Assembly (NCBI GenBank): GCA_021823875.1 | Contig: JAKAMD010000032.1 | Coordinates: forward strand, 1 to 16,303 | Length of the DNA stretch: 16,303 nucleotides | DNA from: Pseudomonadota bacterium | GTDB lineage: Bacteria > Pseudomonadota > Alphaproteobacteria > Rhizobiales > Xanthobacteraceae | Direction of reading: 5' to 3' | Part shown: one piece after another, positions 1-7,260 of the stretch | Numbering within the stretch: position 1 is the first letter of the stretch | Layout of the letters: every line of letters begins with the position of its first letter | Notes under the pieces: model-generated | Seen by the model: only the letters and a program-made list of their open reading frames with translations | The model's database searches: none | Told to the model about the DNA's origin: nothing | Made by a program: the position numbers and the translations under genes

Positions 1-3000
1 TACGCCATCGAGCACGCTCGGCTGACGCTGGCCACGCTCGCCTTCCTGCTGGTCGCCGGCCTCGTCGCCTATGTGACGATCCCGAAAGAGGCGGAGCCGG
101 ACGTCAAGGTGCCGGTCATCTATGTGCAGCTCTCGCAGCGCGGCATCAGCCCGGAAGACAGCGAGCGGCTGCTGCTGCGTCCGGTCGAGACGCAGCTCAA
201 GCAGGTCGGCAACGTCAAGGAAATGCGCTCGCTCGCCTACGAAGGCGGCGGCTATGTGGTGCTGGAGTTCGAGGCGGGCTTCAATTCCGACGCCGCGCTC
301 GCCGATGTGCGCGCCAAGGTCGATCAGGCCAAGCACGACCTGCCCAAGGACGCCGACGAGCCGGTGGTCAAGGAGGTCAATCTTTCGCTTTATCCGGTGC
401 TGGTGGTGACGCTGTCGGGCGAGGTGCCCGAGCGCACGCTGCTGCACATCGCGCGCGACGCCAAGAACGCCATCGAGCAGTCGCCTGGCGTGATCTCGGC
501 CGAGTTGCGCGGCGCCCGCGACGAGGCGGTGGAAATCACCGCCGAACCCATGCTGATGAAGAGCTACGGCATCTCGCTCGATCAGCTCATTGCGGTGACG
601 CAGGCCTCCAACAGCCTGATCGCCGCCGGCGCGCTGGAAGGCCCGAGCGGCCGCTTCGCCGTCAAGGTGCCGGGCCTGATAGAGCGCCCGGAGGACATGT
701 TGAAGATTCCGGTCGCTGCCACGGCCGGCGCCACCGTGACGCTCGGCGACGTCGCCACCGTGCGCTCGACCTTCAAGGACGCGACCACCATTACCCGGGT
801 CAATGGCAAGCCTGCCATGACGATCGAGGTATCGAAGCGCACCGGCGCCAACCTGATCGAGACCGTCGACGGCGTGAAGCAGGTGATCGCCCGCATGCAA
901 AAGACCTGGCCGCCCGGCGTCAAGGTTGGCTACACGCAGGACAAGTCGAAGCTCATCCGCCAGATGCTGGCCGACCTGCAGAACTCGGTGGCGACCGGCG
1001 TGCTGCTGGTGGCGGTCATCATCCTATTCGCGCTCGGCTTCCGCGCCTCGCTGTTCATCGGCATCGCGATTCCGGCCTCATTTCTTGCCGGCGTGCTCGG
1101 CCTGCAGCTCGCAGGGCTCACCGTGAACATCGTGGTGCTGTTCTCGCTCATTCTTGCGGTCGGCATGCTGGTCGATGATGCCATCATCGTCTCGGAATAT
1201 GCCGAGCGTCGCATGGCCGAAGGTGTGGCGCCGAAGCAGGCCTACACCATGGCCGCCACCCGCATGTCGAGGCCGGTGATCGCGGCGACGCTCACGCGCA
1301 TCGCCGCCTTCTCGCCGCTCTTGTTCTGGCCGGGCATCGTCGGCGAATTCATGAAATACATGCCGATCACGCTGATCGCGACGTTGTCGGCTTCGCTCGC
1401 GGTGGCGCTGTTCTTCACGCCGACGCTCGGCGCGCTGCTCGGCCGCGCCGCCCCGGTGCCGCATGACGACCGCGCCTCTGAGCGCGGGCTTTATATCCGC
1501 ACCGTGAAGGCGGCATTGCGGCGTCCGGCGACGACGCTCGGCGCCACCGTGCTGCTGCTGATTGCGGTTATCTTCGCCTATGGCAAGTTCGGCCACGGCG
1601 TCGAGTTCTTTCCGCAGGTCGAGCCCGACTATGGCCAGGTGATTGTGCACGGGCGCGGCAATCTCTCGCTCGACGAGAAGGACGCCGCGGTGCGCCAAGT
1701 CGAGAAGAAGGTCTTGGCGACGCCCGGCCTGAAAACCGTCTATACCCGCGTCGGCGAGCAGCCGCGCGGCTCGAACGAGATCGCCGAGGACACCATCGGT
1801 GTCATCCAGTTCGAATTTGCCGATTGGCAGAGGCGCCAGCCCGCGCACGTCATCATGGATGAGATCCGCCATGAGACGCGCAATATCCCCGGCATCCTGG
1901 TCGAGGTGACGGCGCCGCGTGCCGGTCCGCCCACTGGCAAGCCGATCCAGGTGCAGCTCTCCGCGCTCGATCCGGCGCGGCTGCCAGCGGCGGCGAAGAA
2001 GGTCGCCGCCATCCTCGGCAAGATGCCGGAATTGCGCGACCTCGACGACGGCCTGCCGCTGCCCGGCATCGACTGGAAACTCGAGGTCGACAAGGCGGAA
2101 GCGGCGAAATACGGCGCCAACATCAATTCGGTCGGCACCGCGGTGCAGCTCGTCACCAACGGCGTCAAGGTCACCGAATATCGCCCGTCCGATACCGACA
2201 AGGCGGTCGATATCATCGTGCGATTCCCCAAGGACCGGCGCAGCCTCAACCAGATCGACGAATTGCGCGTGCAGACACCCAAGGGCTATGTGCCGATCGG
2301 CAATTTCGTCACCCGCGTGCCGGCGCACCGGGTCGGCTACATCAACCGCGTCAACGCCCAGCGCGTGATCACTGTTTCCGCCAATGTCGCCGACGGCGTG
2401 CAGTCGGCCGCGGTGCAGAAGGAAATCGTGCAGAAGCTTGATGCCACCGATCTCGGGCCCGGCGTCAGTTTCAAGATGAAGGGCGAGGACGAGGAGCGTG
2501 CCAAGGCCGGCGCCTTCCTTGGCAAGGCGTTCGGCACCGCGCTCTTTTTGATCTTCGCGATCCTGCTGGCGCAGTTCAACAAGTTCACCTCGGTCGGGCT
2601 GGTGCTGACCGCCGTGCTGCTCTCGACCATCGGCGTGCTGCTTGGCCTGTTGATCATGGGGCAGGCCTTCGGCGTGGTGATGACCGGCATCGGCATCATC
2701 GCCAATGCCGGCGTCATCGTGAACAATAACATCGTCTTGATCGACACCTACGACCGGCTCAGGCGCGAGGGGCAGGGCGCCTATGAGGCGATCCTGGAGA
2801 CCTGCCGCGAGCGCGCCCGCCCGGTGGTGCTGACCGCGGTGACCGCCATCCTCGGCGTGCTGCCGATCGCTTTCGGCATCAACCTGGATTTCATCGACCG
2901 CGCCATCACCCATGGCGCGCCGGCGACGCAATGGTGGATCAGTCTGTCGACCGCAATCGTGTTCGGGCTCGGCTTCGCCACCGTGCTCACCTTGATCGTG

Positions 3001-3099
3001 ACGCCGGCGGCGCTGATGGGCATTGCCAATCTCGCCGCCTGGCGTGAACGTTGGCGCGAGCGGCGCGCGCTGCGCCGGGCCGCCGCCCCGGCGGAGTGA
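1..3099 (+). CDS. RND efflux transporter permease subunit (AcrB/HAE family), 5'-truncated by window edge
   Basis: Inner-membrane proton-driven permease of a tripartite efflux pump. The reading frame is open from base 1, so the gene starts before the window; the GTG at 73 is internal. The first residues form the end of TM1 followed by the conserved periplasmic start IPKEAEPDV, so only about 10 residues seem to be missing. Visible family marks are the TM4 proton-relay motif with two Asp codons at 1174-1179 (VDDAIIV), two periplasmic porter halves, and the second hydrophobic cluster at about 2530-3030 with the NNNIVLIDTYDR stretch that starts the second cytoplasmic loop. The 1032 in-window codons match the usual ~1030-1050 residues. 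The C-terminus is Arg/Ala-rich. Its membrane-fusion partner would lie upstream, outside the window. The substrate cannot be predicted. It converges with the ABC remnant, with a 37-nt gap, and need not belong to the lasso cluster. Confidence 0.95.
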   Translation, partial: YAIEHARLTLATLAFLLVAGLVAYVTIPKEAEPDVKVPVIYVQLSQRGISPEDSERLLLRPVETQLKQVGNVKEMRSLAYEGGGYVVLEFEAGFNSDAALADVRAKVDQAKHDLPKDADEPVVKEVNLSLYPVLVVTLSGEVPERTLLHIARDAKNAIEQSPGVISAELRGARDEAVEITAEPMLMKSYGISLDQLIAVTQASNSLIAAGALEGPSGRFAVKVPGLIERPEDMLKIPVAATAGATVTLGDVATVRSTFKDATTITRVNGKPAMTIEVSKRTGANLIETVDGVKQVIARMQKTWPPGVKVGYTQDKSKLIRQMLADLQNSVATGVLLVAVIILFALGFRASLFIGIAIPASFLAGVLGLQLAGLTVNIVVLFSLILAVGMLVDDAIIVSEYAERRMAEGVAPKQAYTMAATRMSRPVIAATLTRIAAFSPLLFWPGIVGEFMKYMPITLIATLSASLAVALFFTPTLGALLGRAAPVPHDDRASERGLYIRTVKAALRRPATTLGATVLLLIAVIFAYGKFGHGVEFFPQVEPDYGQVIVHGRGNLSLDEKDAAVRQVEKKVLATPGLKTVYTRVGEQPRGSNEIAEDTIGVIQFEFADWQRRQPAHVIMDEIRHETRNIPGILVEVTAPRAGPPTGKPIQVQLSALDPARLPAAAKKVAAILGKMPELRDLDDGLPLPGIDWKLEVDKAEAAKYGANINSVGTAVQLVTNGVKVTEYRPSDTDKAVDIIVRFPKDRRSLNQIDELRVQTPKGYVPIGNFVTRVPAHRVGYINRVNAQRVITVSANVADGVQSAAVQKEIVQKLDATDLGPGVSFKMKGEDEERAKAGAFLGKAFGTALFLIFAILLAQFNKFTSVGLVLTAVLLSTIGVLLGLLIMGQAFGVVMTGIGIIANAGVIVNNNIVLIDTYDRLRREGQGAYEAILETCRERARPVVLTAVTAILGVLPIAFGINLDFIDRAITHGAPATQWWISLSTAIVFGLGFATVLTLIVTPAALMGIANLAAWRERWRERRALRRAAAPAE

Positions 3100-3136
3100 G
3101 GTGAATAAGCGCTGCGTTGAGGCGTCTGCCGTTCCT

Positions 3137-3873
3137 TCAGGGAATTCCGCCGGTCAAGAGACGGTCTTGATCGGGTTTGGTCGTCGTGCCGTCACCGCAA
3201 CGGCCCGACTCCAGCCGTACCACACGATCACAGAGCGCCAGGCTTTCGGCGCGGTGCGCGATGATGACAATGGTTGGTCGCGGCGTCAGCGTGCGCAGGT
3301 GTACCAAAATTTCCCGTTCGCCTGCGACGTCGATGGCACTTGTGGCTTCGTCGAGAACCAGCAGTCGCGGATGTCGCAGGATCGCGCGCGCCAGTGCGAT
3401 GCGCTGGCGTTCGCCGCCCGACACCAGCGTGCCGCGTTCTCCGACCACCGTATCAAGTCCCGCCTCCATGCCGCGCACGAGCCCATCGGCACCGACGGTG
3501 CGAAGCGCCTGCCACATGTCGCTTTCGTCCGCCTGGGGGTTGGCCCTGGCGAGGTTGTTCCGCACTGTGTCGTGAAACAGGAATGGATCCTGCGAAACAT
3601 AACTCACCCGCTCGCGCCAGGCGGACAACATGGCATCGTCGAGCGGCACACCGGCGACGGTGATCCGGCCCTGTTGGGGCGGGAACAGGCCGACAAGGAG
3701 ATCGGCAAGGGTCGTCTTACCGGCGCCTGAGGGTCCGGCAATCCCGACAAATTCACGCGGTGCGATCGTGAGGCTAACATTTTCGATGCCACGCCGCGAT
3801 ACGTTTTCGCCGTCGCTTGGGTGGTGAAACCAAACATGTTCGAAGGCAATCGGCCCGTCCGGCAAAGCTGGAC
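3137..3873 (-). pseudogene. ABC exporter ATPase remnant (probable lasso peptide exporter D, transmembrane half missing)
   Basis: This is the nucleotide-binding half of a type I ABC exporter, of the layout seen in McjD-like lasso/microcin exporters. Motifs in order: A-loop region IAFEHVWFHHP, Walker A GPSGAGKTT, Q-loop YVSQDPFLF, signature LVSGGERQR, Walker B LLVLDEATSAID, H-loop IIAHRAES. All catalytic motifs are intact. There is no transmembrane domain: upstream of about 3873 the homology stops and the DNA instead encodes a tail-collar protein in another frame. The ABC frame stays open to an ATG at 4219, but that stretch is only an out-of-frame reading of the collar gene. Identity as the lasso 'D' gene is inferred from its position beside the cluster. 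A full exporter would be about 550-600 residues; about 245 remain. Non-functional as an exporter unless a separate membrane subunit exists. Confidence 0.82.
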
Positions 3874-3879
3874 CGGCAA
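3859..3879. repeat. 7-bp direct repeat CCGGCAA at the collar/ABC junction
   Basis: CCGGCAA occurs at 3859-3865 and again at 3873-3879. The second copy lies in the codons for QLP of the collar protein; the first lies in the ABC frame at ALPDG. The homology switch falls between them. A short shared sequence at a breakpoint fits illegitimate recombination by microhomology, but a 7-bp repeat in GC-rich DNA could also be chance. Confidence 0.5.
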
Positions 3880-4140
3880 CTGAGACTGGATCAGTGTTAC
3901 GGTCTCCTGGCCGCCAATCTCGCCTATGACGTAGTTGTTGCCTTGGTGAATGGCCACGCGGCCGCGCAGGTCCGGTAACGCGAAGGTATTGACGCCGTTG
4001 CCGCCATAGTAGGTGCCGAGCAGCGCGAAGAGCGCGGTGTATTGCGCGATCGGCAGGAGCTGGCTCTGACAGAGAGCCCAGCCCTTCGGCGCCCAGTTGA
4101 ACGAAAACAGCTTGATCTCCCCGATAAATGGAGCGCTCAT
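3874..4140 (-). pseudogene. Phage tail collar / microcystin-dependent (MdpB-like) protein, truncated after 89 codons
   Basis: The start ATG (complement of 4138-4140) has a clear GGAG seven bases upstream. The 89 residues match the N-terminal collar domain of MdpB-like proteins: MSAPFIGEIKLFSFNWAPKG, then LLPI, LLGTYYGG, FALPDLRGR, and GGQETVTL-QSQLP. In intact relatives QLP is followed by a His-rich AHTH-like stretch and about 80 more residues. Here the homology ends exactly at QLP (3874) and the DNA changes to an ABC exporter gene in a different frame. Read from 4140, the frame runs on to a stop at 3604, giving a 178-residue hybrid with a meaningless C-terminal half. Such collar proteins often occur as small tandem families; their role outside phages is not established. 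It is transcribed away from the lasso precursor, across a 270-bp shared upstream region. Confidence 0.85.
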
Positions 4141-4220
4141 TGGATATCTCCGTTGTAATTCCCCAATCGGCAGGCCGCGCGGGCGCACGGCAGGACCCGC
4201 AATGCCCGTATGCAAACATT

Positions 4221-4274
4221 AGTTGAATTTTTTACCACACGCAATTTATTAGAGCACAACCAATAAATTCAACT
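4221..4274. repeat. Nested inverted repeats in AT-rich upstream block
   Basis: AGTTGAATTT (4221-4230) is the exact reverse complement of AAATTCAACT (4265-4274), separated by 34 bp. Inside it AATTTATT (4243-4250) pairs with AATAAATT (4262-4269). The arrangement could be a pair of operator half-sites or a cruciform-prone AT-rich region. No bound regulator can be named. Confidence 0.5.
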
Positions 4275-4355
4275 TCCGCTAGTTGAGCGGCGGATTTTGC
4301 GGCCCCGGACTGTTGATTTGCGCCGTTTCCTCCAACCCCCTGGTTCGCCTAAAAG

Positions 4356-4384
4356 TTGTATTGCAGGCAATTATCGCCTATAGT
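4356..4384 (+). promoter_or_regulatory. Candidate sigma70-type promoter of the lasso precursor
   Basis: The -10 candidate TATAGT (4379-4384) matches five of six consensus bases. At a 17-bp spacing lies TTGTAT (4356-4361), a weak -35 with only the TTG conserved. Transcription would begin near 4391, ahead of both possible precursor starts (4411 and 4441). Prediction only. Confidence 0.35.
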
Positions 4385-4410
4385 TTAGTGGTTTTGATTG
4401 GGCGGGCGGT

Positions 4411-4614
4411 ATGCCCAAAGTCGGTATCGTGGGGCTCGTGATGGAATCGATGACGCCGGACAGAGACGACGAAGCGCCGGCCGCGTCTCCAACTGCGCGC
4501 AAGCCGTGGGTGACTCCGCGGATCATTCTTTCCGACGCCCGCCGCTCCGAAGGCGGCCCTACATTCGCCTCCCCCGACAATGCCACATTTCCCTCACTCT
4601 TCACCCCATCATGA
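4411..4614 (+). CDS. Predicted lasso peptide precursor (A)
   Basis: A 67-residue peptide with leader-core layout. The leader carries K-P-W33-V-T-P36-R-I38, matching the Y-x-x-P-x-L motif bound by PqqD-like B1 proteins, with Trp for Tyr and Ile for Leu. The predicted core starts at Gly48: ring GGPTFASPD, tail NATFPSLFTPS. Gly48 to Asp56 gives a 9-residue macrolactam. The leader residue at -2 is Ser46 where most lasso leaders have Thr. A start at Gly49 with an 8-residue ring is possible but puts Glu at -2. The core ends in Ser67, the position phosphorylated in paeninodin-type peptides. No Cys or Tyr is in the core. Two starts compete: ATG 4411 (weak upstream GGGCGGGCGG) and ATG 4441 (GGGGC six bases before it, 57 residues); the latter is at least as plausible. 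The gene faces the cyclase, 29 bp away, instead of leading the operon. Confidence 0.8.
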   Translation: MPKVGIVGLVMESMTPDRDDEAPAASPTARKPWVTPRIILSDARRSEGGPTFASPDNATFPSLFTPS

Positions 4615-4643
4615 AGCTAAGAAGCCGAGGTTGATGGCGGCCG

Positions 4644-6566
4644 CTATGCGTTTCCTCGCCGAAACCAGGCAATGTACTGCGCCACGCGGAACGCCCTGAC
4701 CGTGAGGTGCGTTTCGAAATTCGGGCCCAGTCCTGCTACTTCGGCACCAAACGTCTTACTGAGCTTGTCGAAATCGATATAGGCCCTCAGCGCCGCATTC
4801 GTCGACAGGCGCTCGGTTTCCGCTTGCAGGCGAGGCCATACCGTCTTCAACATTGCGGCGACGTCGGGCTCGAAAGTGTCCTGTTGCCGGCCGCGGGTCT
4901 GAAATTCCGGCGGATAGATGTCGGCGAGGGCGCGGCAACCGAGATAGCGGTCGCGGCCGTTCTTGACCTGAAGCTCTTCCGGAATGGCAAGACCGAATTC
5001 AACCACGCGCTTGTCAGCGAGCGGCCGGGTCATATCGAGACCAAACGTGGCAGCTTCGTTGACAAGGTGAAATCGGGCCCTGTTCACTGACCCATTGATC
5101 GTATCCAGCCTTCGCGCGCGCCTGCAGAGGATTGGCCGCGTCTCGCGCACCAATCGCGACATCTGGATCGAACCGGCCCGGATCTCGGCCTTGGCGAATT
5201 CGGGCGCGATGGGGCGGTTGGCCCAAGCCGGCGCAAAGCGGCGCCGAGCTGCCTGCCATGTGCGTCGGGCCCAATACGGCGCGAGCTGCCAGACGATATC
5301 GTTGCGCAAGGTCTCCGTCAGCGAATGGCCCGAGAAGCGCAAATGGGGGCCGAACTCGGCCAGGAAGCGCCTCCACTGTCCGGTGCGCAGAATATCCGCC
5401 AGCGTGCCGCCCCCGCGCGGGTTGAGAGTTTCGTCGCCGGCGAGCCCGTCCATGACGAGACGAGCGCCGGCACTGGAGGCTTCGCGGAGCAGCGCATCGG
5501 TGACGTAATGGAAAAGACCAGGAATGAGGTCGGCGGTCGAAAAAGCCTTCTCGATATCGGTAAATATGTTCTCATGTCGCCGCACGACATAATGGATGTC
5601 GAGATGCGGCATGTCGCGGCGGCAGAGTTCGACCCATTGGCGCGCAGACGGACGTGGACCTCGATAGTCCTCGGGCAATACGGAAGAGACCGTGATCAGC
5701 TTTTGGCCTTTGGCGGTTAGCACGGGACCGGCAAGGCCGGCGATTGCCGTGCTGTCGTAGCCCGCGCTCAACAAGAGTGCCGGCGGCCGAACTAACCGAC
5801 GCACGCGGCACTCGACCGCCTTGGTGAGAATGCGTCGATAAGTATCGATATAGTAAGTCTCGTCACGGCCCAGATGGACAGGATCGCTATGCGGCTGCCA
5901 ATATTGTTTGATCGACATCCTGCCGTCCGCCGTGACGGACCGAGCGGTACCGCCGCAGAGGCCGAAGATACCTTCGAACAAAGTGGTGCCTTCGCGCGGG
6001 CTTGTTTCCATCAAAATATTCTTGGCGATTTGTGCTTCGCTCAAGACGCGCGGCACGTCGGGAAGCGCCCACAGCGCTTTGATCTCGGTGGCGAACGCGA
6101 AGAAGCCGATAGCCTTGTGATAGTGGATTGAGCGCTGCCCCATGTGGTCGCGGCCCAGCAGCAGCTTCTTCGCGCGGCCGTCCCAGATGGCGAACGCGAA
6201 GTCGCCGAGCAGATGCGCAGCGCAGTCCTCGCCCCATTTCTTGTAGGCGCGCAGGATGAACGCGCTGTCCGGCATGTCGCGGATGTTGGCGGCATTCAGA
6301 CCGAAGGCGTCCGCGAGCTCGGCGCGATTGTCGATGCGGCAGTCGGCGACCAATGTGAAATCTGCGTCGCGGTCGACGTGCGGCTGGCGCTCGAACAGGT
6401 CCTCCTGATTGACCCGCATCAGGCAATGGCCGAGTCCGACCGGCCCATCGGCCACGAATTTGCGCCCGTCCGGCCCGCGATGGGCGAGCGTATTGCCCAT
6501 GCGCTCGAGATCGCGCGGATTCACGGTGCCGCCGTCAAACCGAAGGATGCCGAAGATTGCGCTCAT
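4644..6566 (-). CDS. Lasso cyclase, asparagine-synthetase-like (C)
   Basis: This ATP-dependent enzyme would adenylate the Asp (or Glu) side chain of the core and let the freed N-terminus attack it to close the ring. The 640 residues have two domains. The N-terminal glutaminase-like fold (about 1-220) shows HRGPDG (29-34) and GDFAFAIWD (121-129). It begins M-S-A-I-F-G, so the Cys2 nucleophile of true asparagine synthetases is missing and ammonia cannot be made from glutamine. That is expected for lasso cyclases, which use a peptide amine. The synthetase domain has the pyrophosphate loop SAGYDS (267-272, usually SGGxDS) and DGLAGDE (373-379). The start ATG at 6566 lies 19 nt after the stop of the preceding oxygenase. 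It is the last gene of the minus-strand operon and converges with the precursor gene. Length and motifs fit the family well. Confidence 0.95.
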   Translation of the reverse strand: MSAIFGILRFDGGTVNPRDLERMGNTLAHRGPDGRKFVADGPVGLGHCLMRVNQEDLFERQPHVDRDADFTLVADCRIDNRAELADAFGLNAANIRDMPDSAFILRAYKKWGEDCAAHLLGDFAFAIWDGRAKKLLLGRDHMGQRSIHYHKAIGFFAFATEIKALWALPDVPRVLSEAQIAKNILMETSPREGTTLFEGIFGLCGGTARSVTADGRMSIKQYWQPHSDPVHLGRDETYYIDTYRRILTKAVECRVRRLVRPPALLLSAGYDSTAIAGLAGPVLTAKGQKLITVSSVLPEDYRGPRPSARQWVELCRRDMPHLDIHYVVRRHENIFTDIEKAFSTADLIPGLFHYVTDALLREASSAGARLVMDGLAGDETLNPRGGGTLADILRTGQWRRFLAEFGPHLRFSGHSLTETLRNDIVWQLAPYWARRTWQAARRRFAPAWANRPIAPEFAKAEIRAGSIQMSRLVRETRPILCRRARRLDTINGSVNRARFHLVNEAATFGLDMTRPLADKRVVEFGLAIPEELQVKNGRDRYLGCRALADIYPPEFQTRGRQQDTFEPDVAAMLKTVWPRLQAETERLSTNAALRAYIDFDKLSKTFGAEVAGLGPNFETHLTVRAFRVAQYIAWFRRGNA

Positions 6567-6585
6567 GGCAGGAGCTCGCGCCGTA

Positions 6586-7260
6586 TCAAGACGCTGCCTC
6601 AGTCTTCCTGCGATGGACCCAGCAATTGACGGCGAAGCGCGAGTCTTCGAACCGGCCGGAGCGGCAGGTCACTGGCATCACTTCGTGCGGCGCCCAGGCC
6701 GGGACCACGAGCAGGCTATTGTGGACTGGCTCAATGTCGACGAACCCGTCTTTGCCGCCCTCGCCGCCGCTGCCGGCATGCCCGATGGCGTAGAGGCGCA
6801 GCGCGCCCCCGGTGAAGGCCTTGGGTTGGGCATGGAAGTAATAGACGCCGCTCAGTACGCGGATGCGAAGCGCGTCCGGCTTATGCACCTGGGTATCGAT
6901 GTGGCGTTTGAAGAAGGCGCCGTCGCTGTGCGCCACCAGTTGGGTTTCGAGTATCGGGTCGTCGGGCGATTGCATCCCCAGTTGGGTGCACAGCCGCGGC
7001 AGTTGCCCAAGGATGCGGGTCTTCAGGATGGCGCGATAGGGGCCGAGATCGCGCGTGCCCGACGAGAGGCGGATCGACGGATTGATCGCGCCGCGGCCGA
7101 GCCCGGTGGGCGCAAACGCCGCCTCGTGCGTCAGCGCATGCGCGAGCAGGCCGGTGACCTCGTCAGCGGCAAGAAAATCGCGCAGCACCATATGCGGCGG
7201 CATCATCGTGCGCCGAGGCGCTTGATTGCTCGCGGTTGGCGCGGGTGCGTCGGCGTTCAT
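6586..7260 (-). CDS. Fe(II)/2-oxoglutarate-dependent oxygenase 1 (prolyl-4-hydroxylase-like fold)
   Basis: Predicted to hydroxylate a residue of the lasso peptide using O2 and 2-oxoglutarate. The 224-residue protein shows the complete facial triad: H120-I-D122 in FFKRHIDTQ and H192 in APHEVMPV, with R208 in SRFAVNCW as the likely 2-oxoglutarate carboxylate anchor. The spacing and flanking sequence (LSGVYYFHAQPKAFTGGALRLY) resemble P4Hc/PKHD-type dioxygenases. The start was chosen at 7260 because its ATG overlaps the TGA of the upstream oxygenase as ATGA, a classic coupled junction; the frame is open further upstream (to 7428) only across that other gene. In the lasso field canucin is known to be Asp-hydroxylated by such an enzyme; whether Asp, Pro or another residue is the target here is unknown. 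It could also act on an unrelated substrate, but operon membership argues for the peptide. Confidence 0.86.
   Translation of the reverse strand: MNADAPAPTASNQAPRRTMMPPHMVLRDFLAADEVTGLLAHALTHEAAFAPTGLGRGAINPSIRLSSGTRDLGPYRAILKTRILGQLPRLCTQLGMQSPDDPILETQLVAHSDGAFFKRHIDTQVHKPDALRIRVLSGVYYFHAQPKAFTGGALRLYAIGHAGSGGEGGKDGFVDIEPVHNSLLVVPAWAPHEVMPVTCRSGRFEDSRFAVNCWVHRRKTEAAS

Larger units (their letters stand above)
4141..4410. promoter_or_regulatory. Divergent intergenic region upstream of collar remnant and lasso precursor
   Basis: This 270-bp stretch has no credible gene. It holds the ribosome binding site of the collar gene at its left end and an AT-rich block (about 4215-4275) that stands out from the GC-rich surroundings. 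That block contains a perfect 10-bp inverted repeat (annotated separately). A sigma70-like promoter for the precursor is at the right end. It is the natural place for shared control of the two divergent genes. Confidence 0.5.

Noticed and set aside
1078..2931. 617-codon open frame on the minus strand across the RND gene
   Set aside because: It is antisense to a well-conserved permease, is His/Arg/Asp/Gly-rich as expected of the complementary strand of GC-rich coding DNA, and shows no domain.
3023..3730. 235-codon plus-strand frame antisense to the ABC remnant
   Set aside because: It overlaps intact ABC motifs on the other strand and has no recognisable protein features.
4371..4604. 77-codon minus-strand frame opposite the precursor as an alternative peptide gene
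   Set aside because: It lacks a leader recognition motif, a Gly-then-Asp/Glu ring pattern and a ribosome binding site; the plus-strand frame has these marks.
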